Source of the DNA: Acidimicrobiaceae bacterium | GTDB lineage: Bacteria > Actinomycetota > Acidimicrobiia > Acidimicrobiales > Ilumatobacteraceae | Assembly (NCBI GenBank): GCA_016722025.1 | Contig: JADKGZ010000005.1 | Span: forward strand, 124,001-188,000 | Reading direction: 5' to 3' | DNA: 64,000 nt | The notes under the pieces: model-generated | What the model was told of the DNA's origin: nothing | The model's input: only the letters and a program-made list of their open reading frames with translations | Database searches by the model: none | Part shown: positions 47,353-54,915 of the stretch, piece by piece | How the letters are laid out: each line of letters starts with the position of its first letter | How positions within the stretch are numbered: position 1 is the first letter of the stretch | Made by a program: the position numbers and the translations under genes

Positions 47353-48168
47353 TCAGGTGGCGGCGCCGGCCACCACGAACGCGCCGGTGCGGGTGTCGAT
47401 CCGCATCCGGCCGCCGCCGTCGAAGACCGCCTGGTCGAGGACAGCCCGCAGGTGCGTTCGCTGCGCATCGTCGGCCAGCTGCCCTGGCGGGAACGACGTG
47501 GCGTAGGCCAGCAGATCGTCGACGCTGGTGACCATGAGCGCATTGACGAACGTGTGCCACACGATCGAACCGAAGATGCCGCGAAGCATCGCCTCCGCCG
47601 GGTCGATGCCGAAGACCTCGTTGAGTCGCTGTTCGAACGGGCCGGTCGCCTCGGCGATCGCGGCATTGAGCTGGTGCATGTGCCCCGGCGAGTTGGTGGC
47701 GACGAGCGCGCACCCCCCGGGGCGCAGAACACGCCGGAACTCTCGCAGAGCCGCCGCCGGATCGGGCACGTGGTACAGCATGTGGTTGGCAACCACGAGG
47801 TCGAACGAGTCGTCGTCGAAGGGCAACGACTGCGCATCGCACGTCGCCCCGCTGGGCGCTGCATAGCCGTGGCCGGCGACGGCAGCGAGCGCCTCGCCGA
47901 CCATGCCCGCGGAGCTGTCGGCAAGGGTGATTCGCAGCGACCGCGACAGCGTCGGGTTGTCCCAGAACCTGGCCGTACCGCAACCGACGTCCAACACCGT
48001 CTCGACGGCTGGCCAGTCGACGAGCGCTGCTTCCCAATGCCGGAACGGCTCGGCTGCCGTGCCGTACACGTCGTGGAGGCCCGACCGTGCCGCAAGGTTG
48101 CGCCCGGTTGCGTACTGCACGCTGCGCACGTACTCGGGGTCGCGGAGCAGGTCATCGGCCGAGGTCAC
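47353..48168 (-). CDS. Class I SAM-dependent methyltransferase
   Basis: A 271-residue protein starting with GTG at 48168. The Methyltransf_11-type core has VLDVGCGTARFWDNP, DAQSLPFDDDSFDLVVAN and a LRPGGCALVATNSP strand. No substrate-binding signature is recognisable, and the N-terminal VRSVQYATGRNLAARSGLHD is shared with small-molecule methyltransferases of unknown role. It is a single gene on the minus strand, convergent with rsmB. Confidence 0.78.
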   Translation of the reverse strand: MTSADDLLRDPEYVRSVQYATGRNLAARSGLHDVYGTAAEPFRHWEAALVDWPAVETVLDVGCGTARFWDNPTLSRSLRITLADSSAGMVGEALAAVAGHGYAAPSGATCDAQSLPFDDDSFDLVVANHMLYHVPDPAAALREFRRVLRPGGCALVATNSPGHMHQLNAAIAEATGPFEQRLNEVFGIDPAEAMLRGIFGSIVWHTFVNALMVTSVDDLLAYATSFPPGQLADDAQRTHLRAVLDQAVFDGGGRMRIDTRTGAFVVAGAAT

Positions 48169-48220
48169 GCGTTCGACAGTACCCCGGGTGCCGATGTGCG
48201 TGCTGCCGGCAGAACTCCGG

Positions 48221-48226
48221 TACCGT
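48221..48226 (+). promoter_or_regulatory. Putative leaderless -10 box for moaB
   Basis: TACCGT lies seven bases before the ATG at 48234, matching the leaderless spacing. The divergent methyltransferase starts at 48168. Confidence 0.35.
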
Positions 48227-48233
48227 CGCACGC

Positions 48234-48716
48234 ATGGGCGAACAGCATCGACTGCAGGCGAAGGTGCTCACCGTCAGCGATGGAGTCGTCGCGGGTACTC
48301 GAGTCGATTCCAGTGGTGCCGCACTGGTGCAGTTGCTGCACGCCAACGGGTTCGAAGTGATCTCGCAAACCGTCGTTGCCGACGGCGCCGACAACGTCGC
48401 TGCCGCACTCACCGAGCTTGCGGAAGGGTTCGCCGGATTGGTGGTGAGCACCGGGGGCACCGGGTTCGCTCCTCGCGATCAGTCACCCGAGGGAACCCGG
48501 CTGGTCATCCAGCGCGAGGCACCCGGCCTGGCCGAAGCGATGCGGCTGGTGAACCCGTTGGGCCGGTTGTCGCGAGGCATCGTCGGCATACGCGGCGAGG
48601 CCATCATCTGCAACACGCCGGGTTCGCCGAAAGGATGCGTCGAACAGCTCAGCGCCATCCTCGACGTGTTGCCGCACGCGCTGCGCCTGCTCGCCGACCA
48701 GCCCGCCCCGCACTGA
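48234..48716 (+). CDS. moaB: MoaB/MogA molybdopterin adenylyltransferase family protein
   Basis: A 160-residue protein of the MoaB/MogA fold, acting on molybdopterin during cofactor assembly. VLTVSDGVVAGTRVDSSG opens it, LVVSTGGTGFAPRDQSPEG is the adenylate-binding motif, and REAPGLAEAMR and NTPGSPKGCVEQL follow. A MobA fragment elsewhere in the window also hints that the organism makes a molybdenum cofactor. Confidence 0.88.
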   Translation: MGEQHRLQAKVLTVSDGVVAGTRVDSSGAALVQLLHANGFEVISQTVVADGADNVAAALTELAEGFAGLVVSTGGTGFAPRDQSPEGTRLVIQREAPGLAEAMRLVNPLGRLSRGIVGIRGEAIICNTPGSPKGCVEQLSAILDVLPHALRLLADQPAPH

Positions 48717-48717
48717 C

Positions 48718-49824
48718 ATGGCTCGGGTTGGTGAGCGGCCGGGGTCCGCGGAACTGCCGGAGCACCCGCTGGTCTCCGTCATCATTCCGTGCTACGACCG
48801 GCTCGACCTCACCAAGCGGTGCCTTGCCGCACTCGCTGCCGCAACCGACGATGTCGAGATCGAGCTGGTGCTGATCGACAACGGGTCCACCGACGGCACC
48901 ACCGACTACCTGCGGTCCATCGCCGGGCCGAAGTGCCAGGTGCACATCAACGACGCGAACCTCAACTTCGCCGGCGCATGCAACCAGGGCCTCACCCTGG
49001 CCCACGCCCCGTACACGCTGTTGCTCAACAACGACACCGAGGTGACGCCGGGGTTCCTGACGCCGCTGCTGTCGGTGCTGCGCACCCAGCACGACGTGGG
49101 GATCGTCGGCTCGAAGCTGTTGTACCCCGATGGCACCGTGCAGCACGCAGGAGTCGTGCTGCGGCACCACAACCCTGGCGAGCTGCTGTCGTTCGATCAC
49201 GTCTACAACGGGTGGTCGGCAGATGCCCCCTGTGTCAATCGGCTGCGCGACTTGCAGGTGGTCACCGCCGCCTGTGCGCTGCTCCCCACCGAGCTGGGCC
49301 TGCGCTTCCAAGGCTTCGACACCCGGTTTCGGAACTCCTGCGAGGACGTCGATCTCTGCTTGCGAATGAAGGTCGAGGGCTTCCGGGTGGTCTACGAGCC
49401 CGCCAGCGTCGTCGTGCACCACGAGTCACAGACCCCGGGGCGTCACGATGCAGATTGGGAGAACCTGCTGCACCTGTCGCACCTGTGGGCGGGCAAGGTC
49501 GCTGCCGATGAGAGCGCTGTCTACCGCGACGACGGGTACGCCGACCTGGCCGAGCTCGCCGAACGGAGCGCTCGAATGCGAGCGGTGGTTGGACGGTTCG
49601 AGCGGCTCGAGGGCATCTACGGCCCAGCCCAGCCGACCGGGTGGCAGGCAGAGGTTGCACTCGTGCCCCGCTGGGCGACCCGTGCTCAGCGCAAGGAGCT
49701 CGAGCGGCGGCACGAGGAGATGCGCAGCACCGTGATCGATGCGCATGCGGTGGCGACGGCCGCCATGTCGATCGCGCTGCGCTCGGCCAAACACCTCGCC
49801 AGCCTGCCGCCTGCCCGCCGGTAG
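48718..49824 (+). CDS. Family 2 glycosyltransferase
   Basis: A 368-residue GT-A enzyme related to rhamnosyl and galactofuranosyl transferases. LVSVIIPCYDRLDLTKRC opens it, and VLIDNGSTDGT and LNFAGACNQG follow. YTLLLNNDTEVTPGFL carries the DxD-like metal site (NDT), and RFRNSCEDVDLCLRMK the ED motif typical of rhamnosyltransferases. The 120-residue tail is helical without membrane segments. It probably adds a sugar to a cell-wall or surface glycan. It starts two bases after moaB. Confidence 0.85.
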   Translation: MARVGERPGSAELPEHPLVSVIIPCYDRLDLTKRCLAALAAATDDVEIELVLIDNGSTDGTTDYLRSIAGPKCQVHINDANLNFAGACNQGLTLAHAPYTLLLNNDTEVTPGFLTPLLSVLRTQHDVGIVGSKLLYPDGTVQHAGVVLRHHNPGELLSFDHVYNGWSADAPCVNRLRDLQVVTAACALLPTELGLRFQGFDTRFRNSCEDVDLCLRMKVEGFRVVYEPASVVVHHESQTPGRHDADWENLLHLSHLWAGKVAADESAVYRDDGYADLAELAERSARMRAVVGRFERLEGIYGPAQPTGWQAEVALVPRWATRAQRKELERRHEEMRSTVIDAHAVATAAMSIALRSAKHLASLPPARR

Positions 49825-49827
49825 TCT
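49822..49827 (+). promoter_or_regulatory. Putative leaderless -10 box for hisG
   Basis: TAGTCT, which includes the stop codon of the glycosyltransferase, ends seven bases before the hisG GTG. It would allow independent leaderless expression of hisG. Confidence 0.35.
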
Positions 49828-49834
49828 CGACGCC

Positions 49835-50710
49835 GTGCTGAAACTCGTGTTGCCCAAAGGATCGCTGGAGAAGGCAACGCTCGAGCTCTTCGAAGCGGCC
49901 GATCTTCCGGTGGTTCGGTCGTCGTCGGTCGACTACAAGGCCTCGATCGCCGATCCACGCATCTCCGAGGTGCGCATCCTGCGGCCGCAGGAGATCCCCA
50001 CCTACGTGTCGGAGGGCCTGTTCGACATCGGTATCACCGGTCGCGATTGGGTGGAGGAGACCTCCAGCCAGATCGTCAGCCTCGGCGAGCTGAAGTACTC
50101 GAAAGCCACGTCGTTGCCGATCAAGGTGGTCGTTGCGGTCGCCGGCGACTCGCCCGTGCACCGAATCGAAGACCTGCCCCACGGCCTGCGTGTCAGCACC
50201 GAGTACCCCGAGCTCACCCGTCGCTTCTTCGCCGACAAGGGCATCGAAGCCGACATCCGCCTCAGCTACGGGGCCAGCGAGGCCAAGATCCCCGACATCG
50301 CCGATTGCATCGTCGACATCACCGAGACCGGTCGTGCCCTACGTGCCGCCGGCCTGCGCATCATCGGCGAGATCCTGCAGAGCTACACCGAGGTGGTTGC
50401 CAACCAAGCCGCGTTCGACGACCCGGTCAAGCGGCACGCGATGGGTCAACTGATGACCCTGCTCAATGGCACGCTCGACGCGCGTGGGCGGGTGCTGGTG
50501 AAGATGAACGTCGCCACCGACCAGTTGGCCGCGGTGCTGGCACTGCTGCCGTCGATGAAGGCGCCAACCGTCAACGAGCTCGCCGGCGATGGCGGCTATG
50601 CGGTGGAGACCGTGGTCTCCAAGACGCAGATCAACACGCTCATTCCCGAGTTGAAGGACGCCGGCGCAACGGGAATCCTGGAGCTGCCCATCTCCAAGAT
50701 CATCCCATGA
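49835..50710 (+). CDS. hisG: ATP phosphoribosyltransferase, long form
   Basis: First step of histidine synthesis; 291 residues, the long type with a C-terminal regulatory domain that binds histidine. LKLVLPKGSLEKATLEL, FDIGITGRDWVEE, KIPDIADCIVDITETG (PRPP site) and GRVLVKMNVATDQL with the C-terminal ACT-like fold are visible. Actinobacteria often pair it with hisE, which is absent here; instead a cold-shock-like gene overlaps its stop. Confidence 0.92.
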   Translation: MLKLVLPKGSLEKATLELFEAADLPVVRSSSVDYKASIADPRISEVRILRPQEIPTYVSEGLFDIGITGRDWVEETSSQIVSLGELKYSKATSLPIKVVVAVAGDSPVHRIEDLPHGLRVSTEYPELTRRFFADKGIEADIRLSYGASEAKIPDIADCIVDITETGRALRAAGLRIIGEILQSYTEVVANQAAFDDPVKRHAMGQLMTLLNGTLDARGRVLVKMNVATDQLAAVLALLPSMKAPTVNELAGDGGYAVETVVSKTQINTLIPELKDAGATGILELPISKIIP

Positions 50711-50913
50711 GCGCATCGCACGCCGGCACGGTGGTGGCATTCGACGCAGCAGTCGGGCTCGGCGAGGTGCAACGAAGTGACGGTCGGCGCTTTCCATTTC
50801 ACTGCATCGAACTGGCCGACGGCTCGCGCGCCATCGACGTCGCTACTGAGGTGACGTTCGTGCTGCTGTGCAAGCTCGGCCGCTACGAGGCCGCCGGCAT
50901 CACGCGCGCATGA
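50707..50913 (+). CDS. Small cold-shock-like protein
   Basis: A 68-residue protein resembling a cold-shock domain: GTVVAFDAAVGLGEVQRSDG is like the first two strands, and FPFHCIEL resembles RNP2. The classical RNP1 KGFGFI is degenerate (GLGEVQ), so nucleic-acid binding is uncertain. It overlaps both neighbours by four bases (ATGA), linking hisG and the alkyltransferase-like gene in one operon. Confidence 0.65.
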   Translation: MSASHAGTVVAFDAAVGLGEVQRSDGRRFPFHCIELADGSRAIDVATEVTFVLLCKLGRYEAAGITRA

Positions 50914-51209
50914 ACGACCGCGATCGGCACATCACCGACGTGATCCGGTCGCTGCGCGAAGGAGAAGTGGTCACCTACGGCGACATCGCCGAGGTCGCCG
51001 GCTATCCGCGGATGAGCCGACTGGTGGGTCGCATCCTGGCGACCACTGAGGACGATCTGCCCTGGTGGCGGGTGGTGAACGCGGCGGGTCGCCTGGTGCC
51101 GGGGCAGGAGCTCGAGCAGGCCGCGCTGCTGCGTGCAGAAGGAGCAACGGTGACCGACGGCCGAGTGCGACGGGCGCCCACCGGACGCTTCAGCCGCTCG
51201 CGCTCTTGA
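50910..51209 (+). CDS. Alkyltransferase-like (ATL) DNA-binding protein
   Basis: A 99-residue protein with the DNA-binding fold of O6-alkylguanine alkyltransferases: VVTYGDIAEVAGYPRMSRLVG contains the recognition helix. The active-site PCHR is replaced by DLPWWRVVNAAGRL, so there is no Cys and no self-methylation. ATL proteins bind O6-alkylguanine and hand it to nucleotide excision repair. It converges on the DUF1844-like gene with a 20-base overlap. Confidence 0.85.
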   Translation: MNDRDRHITDVIRSLREGEVVTYGDIAEVAGYPRMSRLVGRILATTEDDLPWWRVVNAAGRLVPGQELEQAALLRAEGATVTDGRVRRAPTGRFSRSRS

Positions 51210-51507
51210 TCTGCACGAAGGCGAGGCGAATGTTGGAGAGCGCATTGGCGAGCGTCTCGGCATCGGCGCCCAGCCGCTCGCCGAGGCCTTCCACCAGGCA
51301 GCCGACCGCGTCGATGGCCAGTGCTGCCTCGTGCAAGGCGGGTGGCTCGGCGCTGAGATGGATGGCAGCCAGCTCGTAGAGACCCATCACGTGGTTCGAC
51401 ACCACCACTTCCGCGGGGACGTCGGCCAGTCGATTGCGGGCGTCGTACATGGCCTGCTGCGCCTCGTCGAGCACGGATTCGTCGAGTTCTGCGTCGTTGT
51501 CGGTCAC
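51190..51507 (-). CDS. DUF1844-like protein
   Basis: A 105-residue, mostly helical protein starting with GTG at 51507. The acidic N-terminus (DNDAELDESVLDEAQQ) precedes a helical domain with NHVMGLYELAAIHLSA and NALSNIRLAFVQI that resembles DUF1844, a family often found next to infC in actinobacteria. The function is unknown. It is divergent from infC, with a 226-base gap between. Confidence 0.65.
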   Translation of the reverse strand: MTDNDAELDESVLDEAQQAMYDARNRLADVPAEVVVSNHVMGLYELAAIHLSAEPPALHEAALAIDAVGCLVEGLGERLGADAETLANALSNIRLAFVQIKSASG

Positions 51508-51733
51508 GTTTGGTACCCTACCGGGCTGACAACTGAGGCGAAGTGGGGTGCCGTCCGCGGTCATCCCCACCCGGCCACCGCCCATTGCGTTCGCGCAGCG
51601 GGTCTCGCAGGTGCGTCCGGGTCACACGCATTGCGTAGCATGCCGCCCTGGTGCGGTGTGCCCCGTCGTGTTCGGTGGCTTTCGCATCACCAACACAGGA
51701 GGGGACACACCCATTGCACAGGAGTGAGCAGCC

Positions 51734-52459
51734 ATAGCACCGCCGCAGACACCAGAACACCGGTACAACGAGCGCATCCGTGCCCGAGAGGTCCGACTCA
51801 TCGGAGCCGACGGCAACCAGCTGGGCATCAAAGCCCTTCCGGACGCGCTCTCGCTGGCCCGCCAGGCCGACCTCGATCTCGTCGAAGTCGCGCCGATGGC
51901 GAATCCGCCAGTGTGCCGGATCATGGACTACGGCAAGTTCCGCTACGAGGAAAGCCAGAAGGCCAAAGAGTCACGCAAGAAGACCGTGCACGTATCGATC
52001 AAGGAAGTGAAGTTCCGCCCCAAGATCGGTAAGGGCGACTTCGACACCAAGGTGCGCCACATGCACGACTTCCTTGCAGACGGCCACAAGGTGAAGGTGA
52101 CACTGCAGTTCCGTGGGCGCGAAATGGCGCACCCGGAGCTCGGTTCACGAATCCTCGACGCGGTGCTCGAACAACTGGGGCCGACCGCCAAGGTCGAAAC
52201 CCAAGCACGGCTCGAAGGGCGCAACATGACCATGGTCCTGGCGCCCGAGAAGAAGGTGGTGCCGAAGAAGCCGAGTGAGAGCAAACCTCACGCTGGCGAC
52301 GACGACCTCACCAGCCCGCAAGCACCTCCCACAGAGGTGGTTGCCGAGCCGGCCGCAGTGCCCGACACGGAATCGATCGTCGAAGTGGAAGAGACCATCG
52401 AGCCCGCAACGGCAGCAGCAGCCGAGCCCGAGACAGCACCCGAGCCAGACCCCGCCTGA
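51734..52459 (+). CDS. infC: Translation initiation factor IF-3, non-canonical start
   Basis: Prevents early subunit joining and checks the start codon; 241 residues. The N domain has RYNERIRAREVRLIGADGNQ and LDLVEVAPMANPPVCRIMDY. The C domain has KEVKFRPKIGKGDFDTKV and VTLQFRGREMAHPELG. An acidic tail of about 70 residues, rich in Glu, Pro and Ala, follows. In this frame no ATG, GTG or TTG lies before the N domain. A TGA at 51725-51727 limits the start to ATA at 51734, with AGGAG nine bases upstream (ATC further in would cut the domain). Rare AUU/AUC/AUA starts are the classical basis of infC autoregulation. Confidence 0.9.
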   Translation: MAPPQTPEHRYNERIRAREVRLIGADGNQLGIKALPDALSLARQADLDLVEVAPMANPPVCRIMDYGKFRYEESQKAKESRKKTVHVSIKEVKFRPKIGKGDFDTKVRHMHDFLADGHKVKVTLQFRGREMAHPELGSRILDAVLEQLGPTAKVETQARLEGRNMTMVLAPEKKVVPKKPSESKPHAGDDDLTSPQAPPTEVVAEPAAVPDTESIVEVEETIEPATAAAAEPETAPEPDPA

Positions 52460-52513
52460 ATCAATCGACGCATAGCCCGGCGGTGCCACCGCCAGACACA
52501 CAGGAAAACCACC

Positions 52514-52711
52514 ATGCCCAAGATGAAGACCAGCAAGACCGCTGCCAAGCGGTTCAAGACCACCGGCACCGGCAAGCTGCGCCGTCTGCAGCAGAACAGG
52601 CAGCACCTGTTCGAGAAGAAGCCGTCCACCCGCACCCGCCGTCTCGACGGCCAGGTCGACGTCCACCCCGGCGATGCGAAGAAGATCAAGCGCCTGCTCG
52701 CCAAGCGCTGA
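52514..52711 (+). CDS. rpmI: Ribosomal protein L35
   Basis: A 65-residue basic 50S protein: PKMKTSKTAAKRFKTTGTGK at the start and PGDAKKIKRLLAKR at the end. AGGAAA precedes the ATG. It follows infC after 54 bases, which include a small GGCGGT-GCC-ACCGCC hairpin at 52479-52493 that may modulate readthrough. Confidence 0.95.
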   Translation: MPKMKTSKTAAKRFKTTGTGKLRRLQQNRQHLFEKKPSTRTRRLDGQVDVHPGDAKKIKRLLAKR

Positions 52712-52771
52712 TCCCACTCGCACTGACATCGTCGTCTTGAAGAACTTGAACGAGAAGAAGGAGATACAACT

Positions 52772-53143
52772 ATGGCTCGTGTAAAGCGCGCAGTCGGCTC
52801 GAAGAAGCATCGCAAGCAGGTGCTCGAGCGGGCGAAGGGTTACTACGGCAACAAGAGCCGCTCCGTACGTGCGGCCAACGAGCAGGTGATGAAGAGCGGT
52901 CAGTACGCGTTTCGCGACCGCCGGGCCAAGAAGGGCGAGTTCCGCCGCCTCTGGATCCAGCGCATCAACGCTGCGTGCCGCCTCAACGACATCAGCTACA
53001 GCCGGTTCATCGCCGGGCTCAACGCCGCTGGCATCGAGGTCGATCGCAAGGTGATGAGCGACCTGGCCATCACCGACGCGGCGGCGTTCACCGCACTGGT
53101 CCACGCGGCCAAGGCCGCGCTGGACAACAAGGCTGCTCTCTGA
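52772..53143 (+). CDS. rplT: Ribosomal protein L20
   Basis: A 123-residue 50S assembly protein: ARVKRAVGSKKHRKQVLERA, GYYGNKSRSVRAANEQV and LWIQRINAACRLNDISYSRF. A very strong ribosome site, GAAGGAGATACAACT, stands right before the ATG. In other bacteria L20 represses this operon by binding the infC-rpmI leader. Confidence 0.95.
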   Translation: MARVKRAVGSKKHRKQVLERAKGYYGNKSRSVRAANEQVMKSGQYAFRDRRAKKGEFRRLWIQRINAACRLNDISYSRFIAGLNAAGIEVDRKVMSDLAITDAAAFTALVHAAKAALDNKAAL

Positions 53144-53893
53144 GCGACCAGCTCACCTTTTCGAACCCAAAGGTTCAACGACTGCGGCGCCTCCTGGGGC
53201 GCCGCAGTGCGCGTTCCGAGGAAGGTGTCTTCGTCGTCGAAGGTCCATCCCTGGTCGCCCAGGCCGTGGCGGCCGGGTGGGAGATCGAGGCGCAGTTCGT
53301 TGCGCCGGGCGCTCGCGCCGTAGGGTGGGCCAGGCGGGCTCGGCGACGGCGGTGTTCGAGTTGGCCCCAACGTGATCGAGCGCGTGGCCACCACTGAAGC
53401 GCCGCAACCGGTGCTCGCGGTGGTGCGCCAACGCATCGCCGTGCTGCCCACCGGCGCCGACTTCGTGATGGTTGCCCACCAACTCGCCGACCCGGGCAAC
53501 GCCGGCACCATCATCCGCTCGGCAGAGGCCGCCGGTGCACAGGCCGTGGTGTTCACGCCCGGCTCGGTCGACCCGTTCAACCCGAAGGTGGTGCGTGCCA
53601 CCGCCGGCTCGTTGTTCCGCGTGCCGGTGGTGGTCGCCGAACTGAGTGCGCTCAGTGCCTCCGGCCTCCGGGTGCTGGCCACGTCGTCACACCACGGCAC
53701 CGCGTACACCGACGCCGACCTCACCGGCGCGGTCGCGCTGGTGGTGGGTAACGAGGCGCACGGCGTGCCCGACGACGCTGCCGTCGACGGATGGCTGACG
53801 ATTCCTCATGCGGGGGCGGCGGAGAGCCTGAACGTGGCGATGGCGGCCACCGTGCTCGCATTTGAGGTCGCCCGCCAACGCCGGTACCGATAG
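53140..53893 (+). CDS. TrmH/SpoU-family RNA 2'-O-methyltransferase (frameshifted)
   Basis: A SPOUT-fold methyltransferase of about 250 residues. The N-terminal substrate-binding domain has QLTFSNPKVQRLRRLLGRR and EGVFVVEGPSLVAQAV. Two indels at about 53325 and 53367 then separate it from the catalytic domain. That domain has VAHQLADPGNAGTIIRSAEA (motif 1), LVVGNEAHGVPDDA (motif 2) and IPHAGAAESLNVAMA (motif 3). Start is doubtful: CTG at 53140 overlaps the rplT stop, and no ATG or GTG follows before the domain. The place between rplT and pheS is usual for this gene, called tsnR in mycobacteria. Confidence 0.8.
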
Positions 53894-53904
53894 CTTCGTT
53901 GGCG

Positions 53905-54905
53905 ATGATTGATCAGATCCACACCGTCCGCGATGGCGCGCTGCATCGCCTCGCCGCAGCAACGAGCAGCGACGACGTGCGCGCTGTCGAGCTGGAGGTG
54001 CTCGGCAAGAAGGGCGCGCTCACCGATCTGAAGGCTGGTTTGGGGAAGCTCGCCACGATCGAGGAGAAGAAGGAAGCCGGGCGAGCGCTCAACGACGCAG
54101 CCACGCAGGTCGCCGATGCGCTGCAGCTTCGCCTCGGCGAGTTCCGACGGGCGGAGCGCGCCGTGCAGCTGGAAGCCGAGCGAGTCGACCTGACAGAGGT
54201 GATGCGCCGCCCCGGGCGTGGGCACGCTCACGTGGTCACCCAGGCATGGCAGCGTCTGGAGGACGTGTTCGTCGGGCTCGGGTTCCAGGTTGCAGAAGGC
54301 CCGGACGTGGAAACCGACTGGTACAACTTCGAGGCGCTCAACATGCCCGCCAACCATCCGGCGCGCAGCATGCACGACACGTTCTACGTCGAGCACGGCA
54401 CACCGGGCAGCACGGTGCTGCGCACACATACGTCGCCGGTGCAGATCCGCGTGATGCAACAGCTGCCGCCGCCGATCTACATGATCATGCCGGGTCGCGT
54501 GTTCCGCAACGAGACCACCGATGCAACCCACCTGGCCGTGTTCCATCAGCTCGAGGGGCTGGTCATCGATCGCGGCATCACGCTCGCCGATCTCGCTGGC
54601 ACCATCGAGGCGTTCACCAGGGCGTTCTTCGGAGAGGGCTTCACCAGCCGCCTGCGGCCCAGCTACTTCCCGTTCACCGAGCCCTCGGCGGAGTTCGACA
54701 TCCGCACCCCCTCGGGCGAGTGGCTCGAGCTGGGCGGCTGCGGGATGGTGCACCCCAACGTGTTGCGCGCCGGCGGCCTCGACCCCGAGGAGTGGAGCGG
54801 GTTCGCGTTCGGTTTCGGCATCGATCGCATGGCCAAGGAGCGCCACGGCATCGGCGACGTCGCGAGATGTACTCCAACGACATCCGCTTCATCGAGCAGT
54901 TCTGA
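53905..54905 (+). CDS. pheS: Phenylalanyl-tRNA synthetase alpha subunit (frameshifted at the end)
   Basis: The catalytic subunit of the alpha2beta2 enzyme, about 333 residues. It has an N-terminal coiled coil (residues 1-90). Motif 1 region is FFGEGFTSRLRPSYFPFTEP with preceding THTSPVQIRVM. Motif 2 is MPGRVFRNETTDATHLAVFH, and motif 3 is FGFGIDRMAKERHG. Near 54865 one C is missing (GACGTCGCG for GACGTCCGCG). This shifts the frame so that the normal end EMYSNDIRFIEQF lies in another frame and the open frame runs on into pheT. The PheS-PheT fusion this creates is an artefact. Confidence 0.9.
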
Positions 54906-54915
54906 GGGGCCACCA

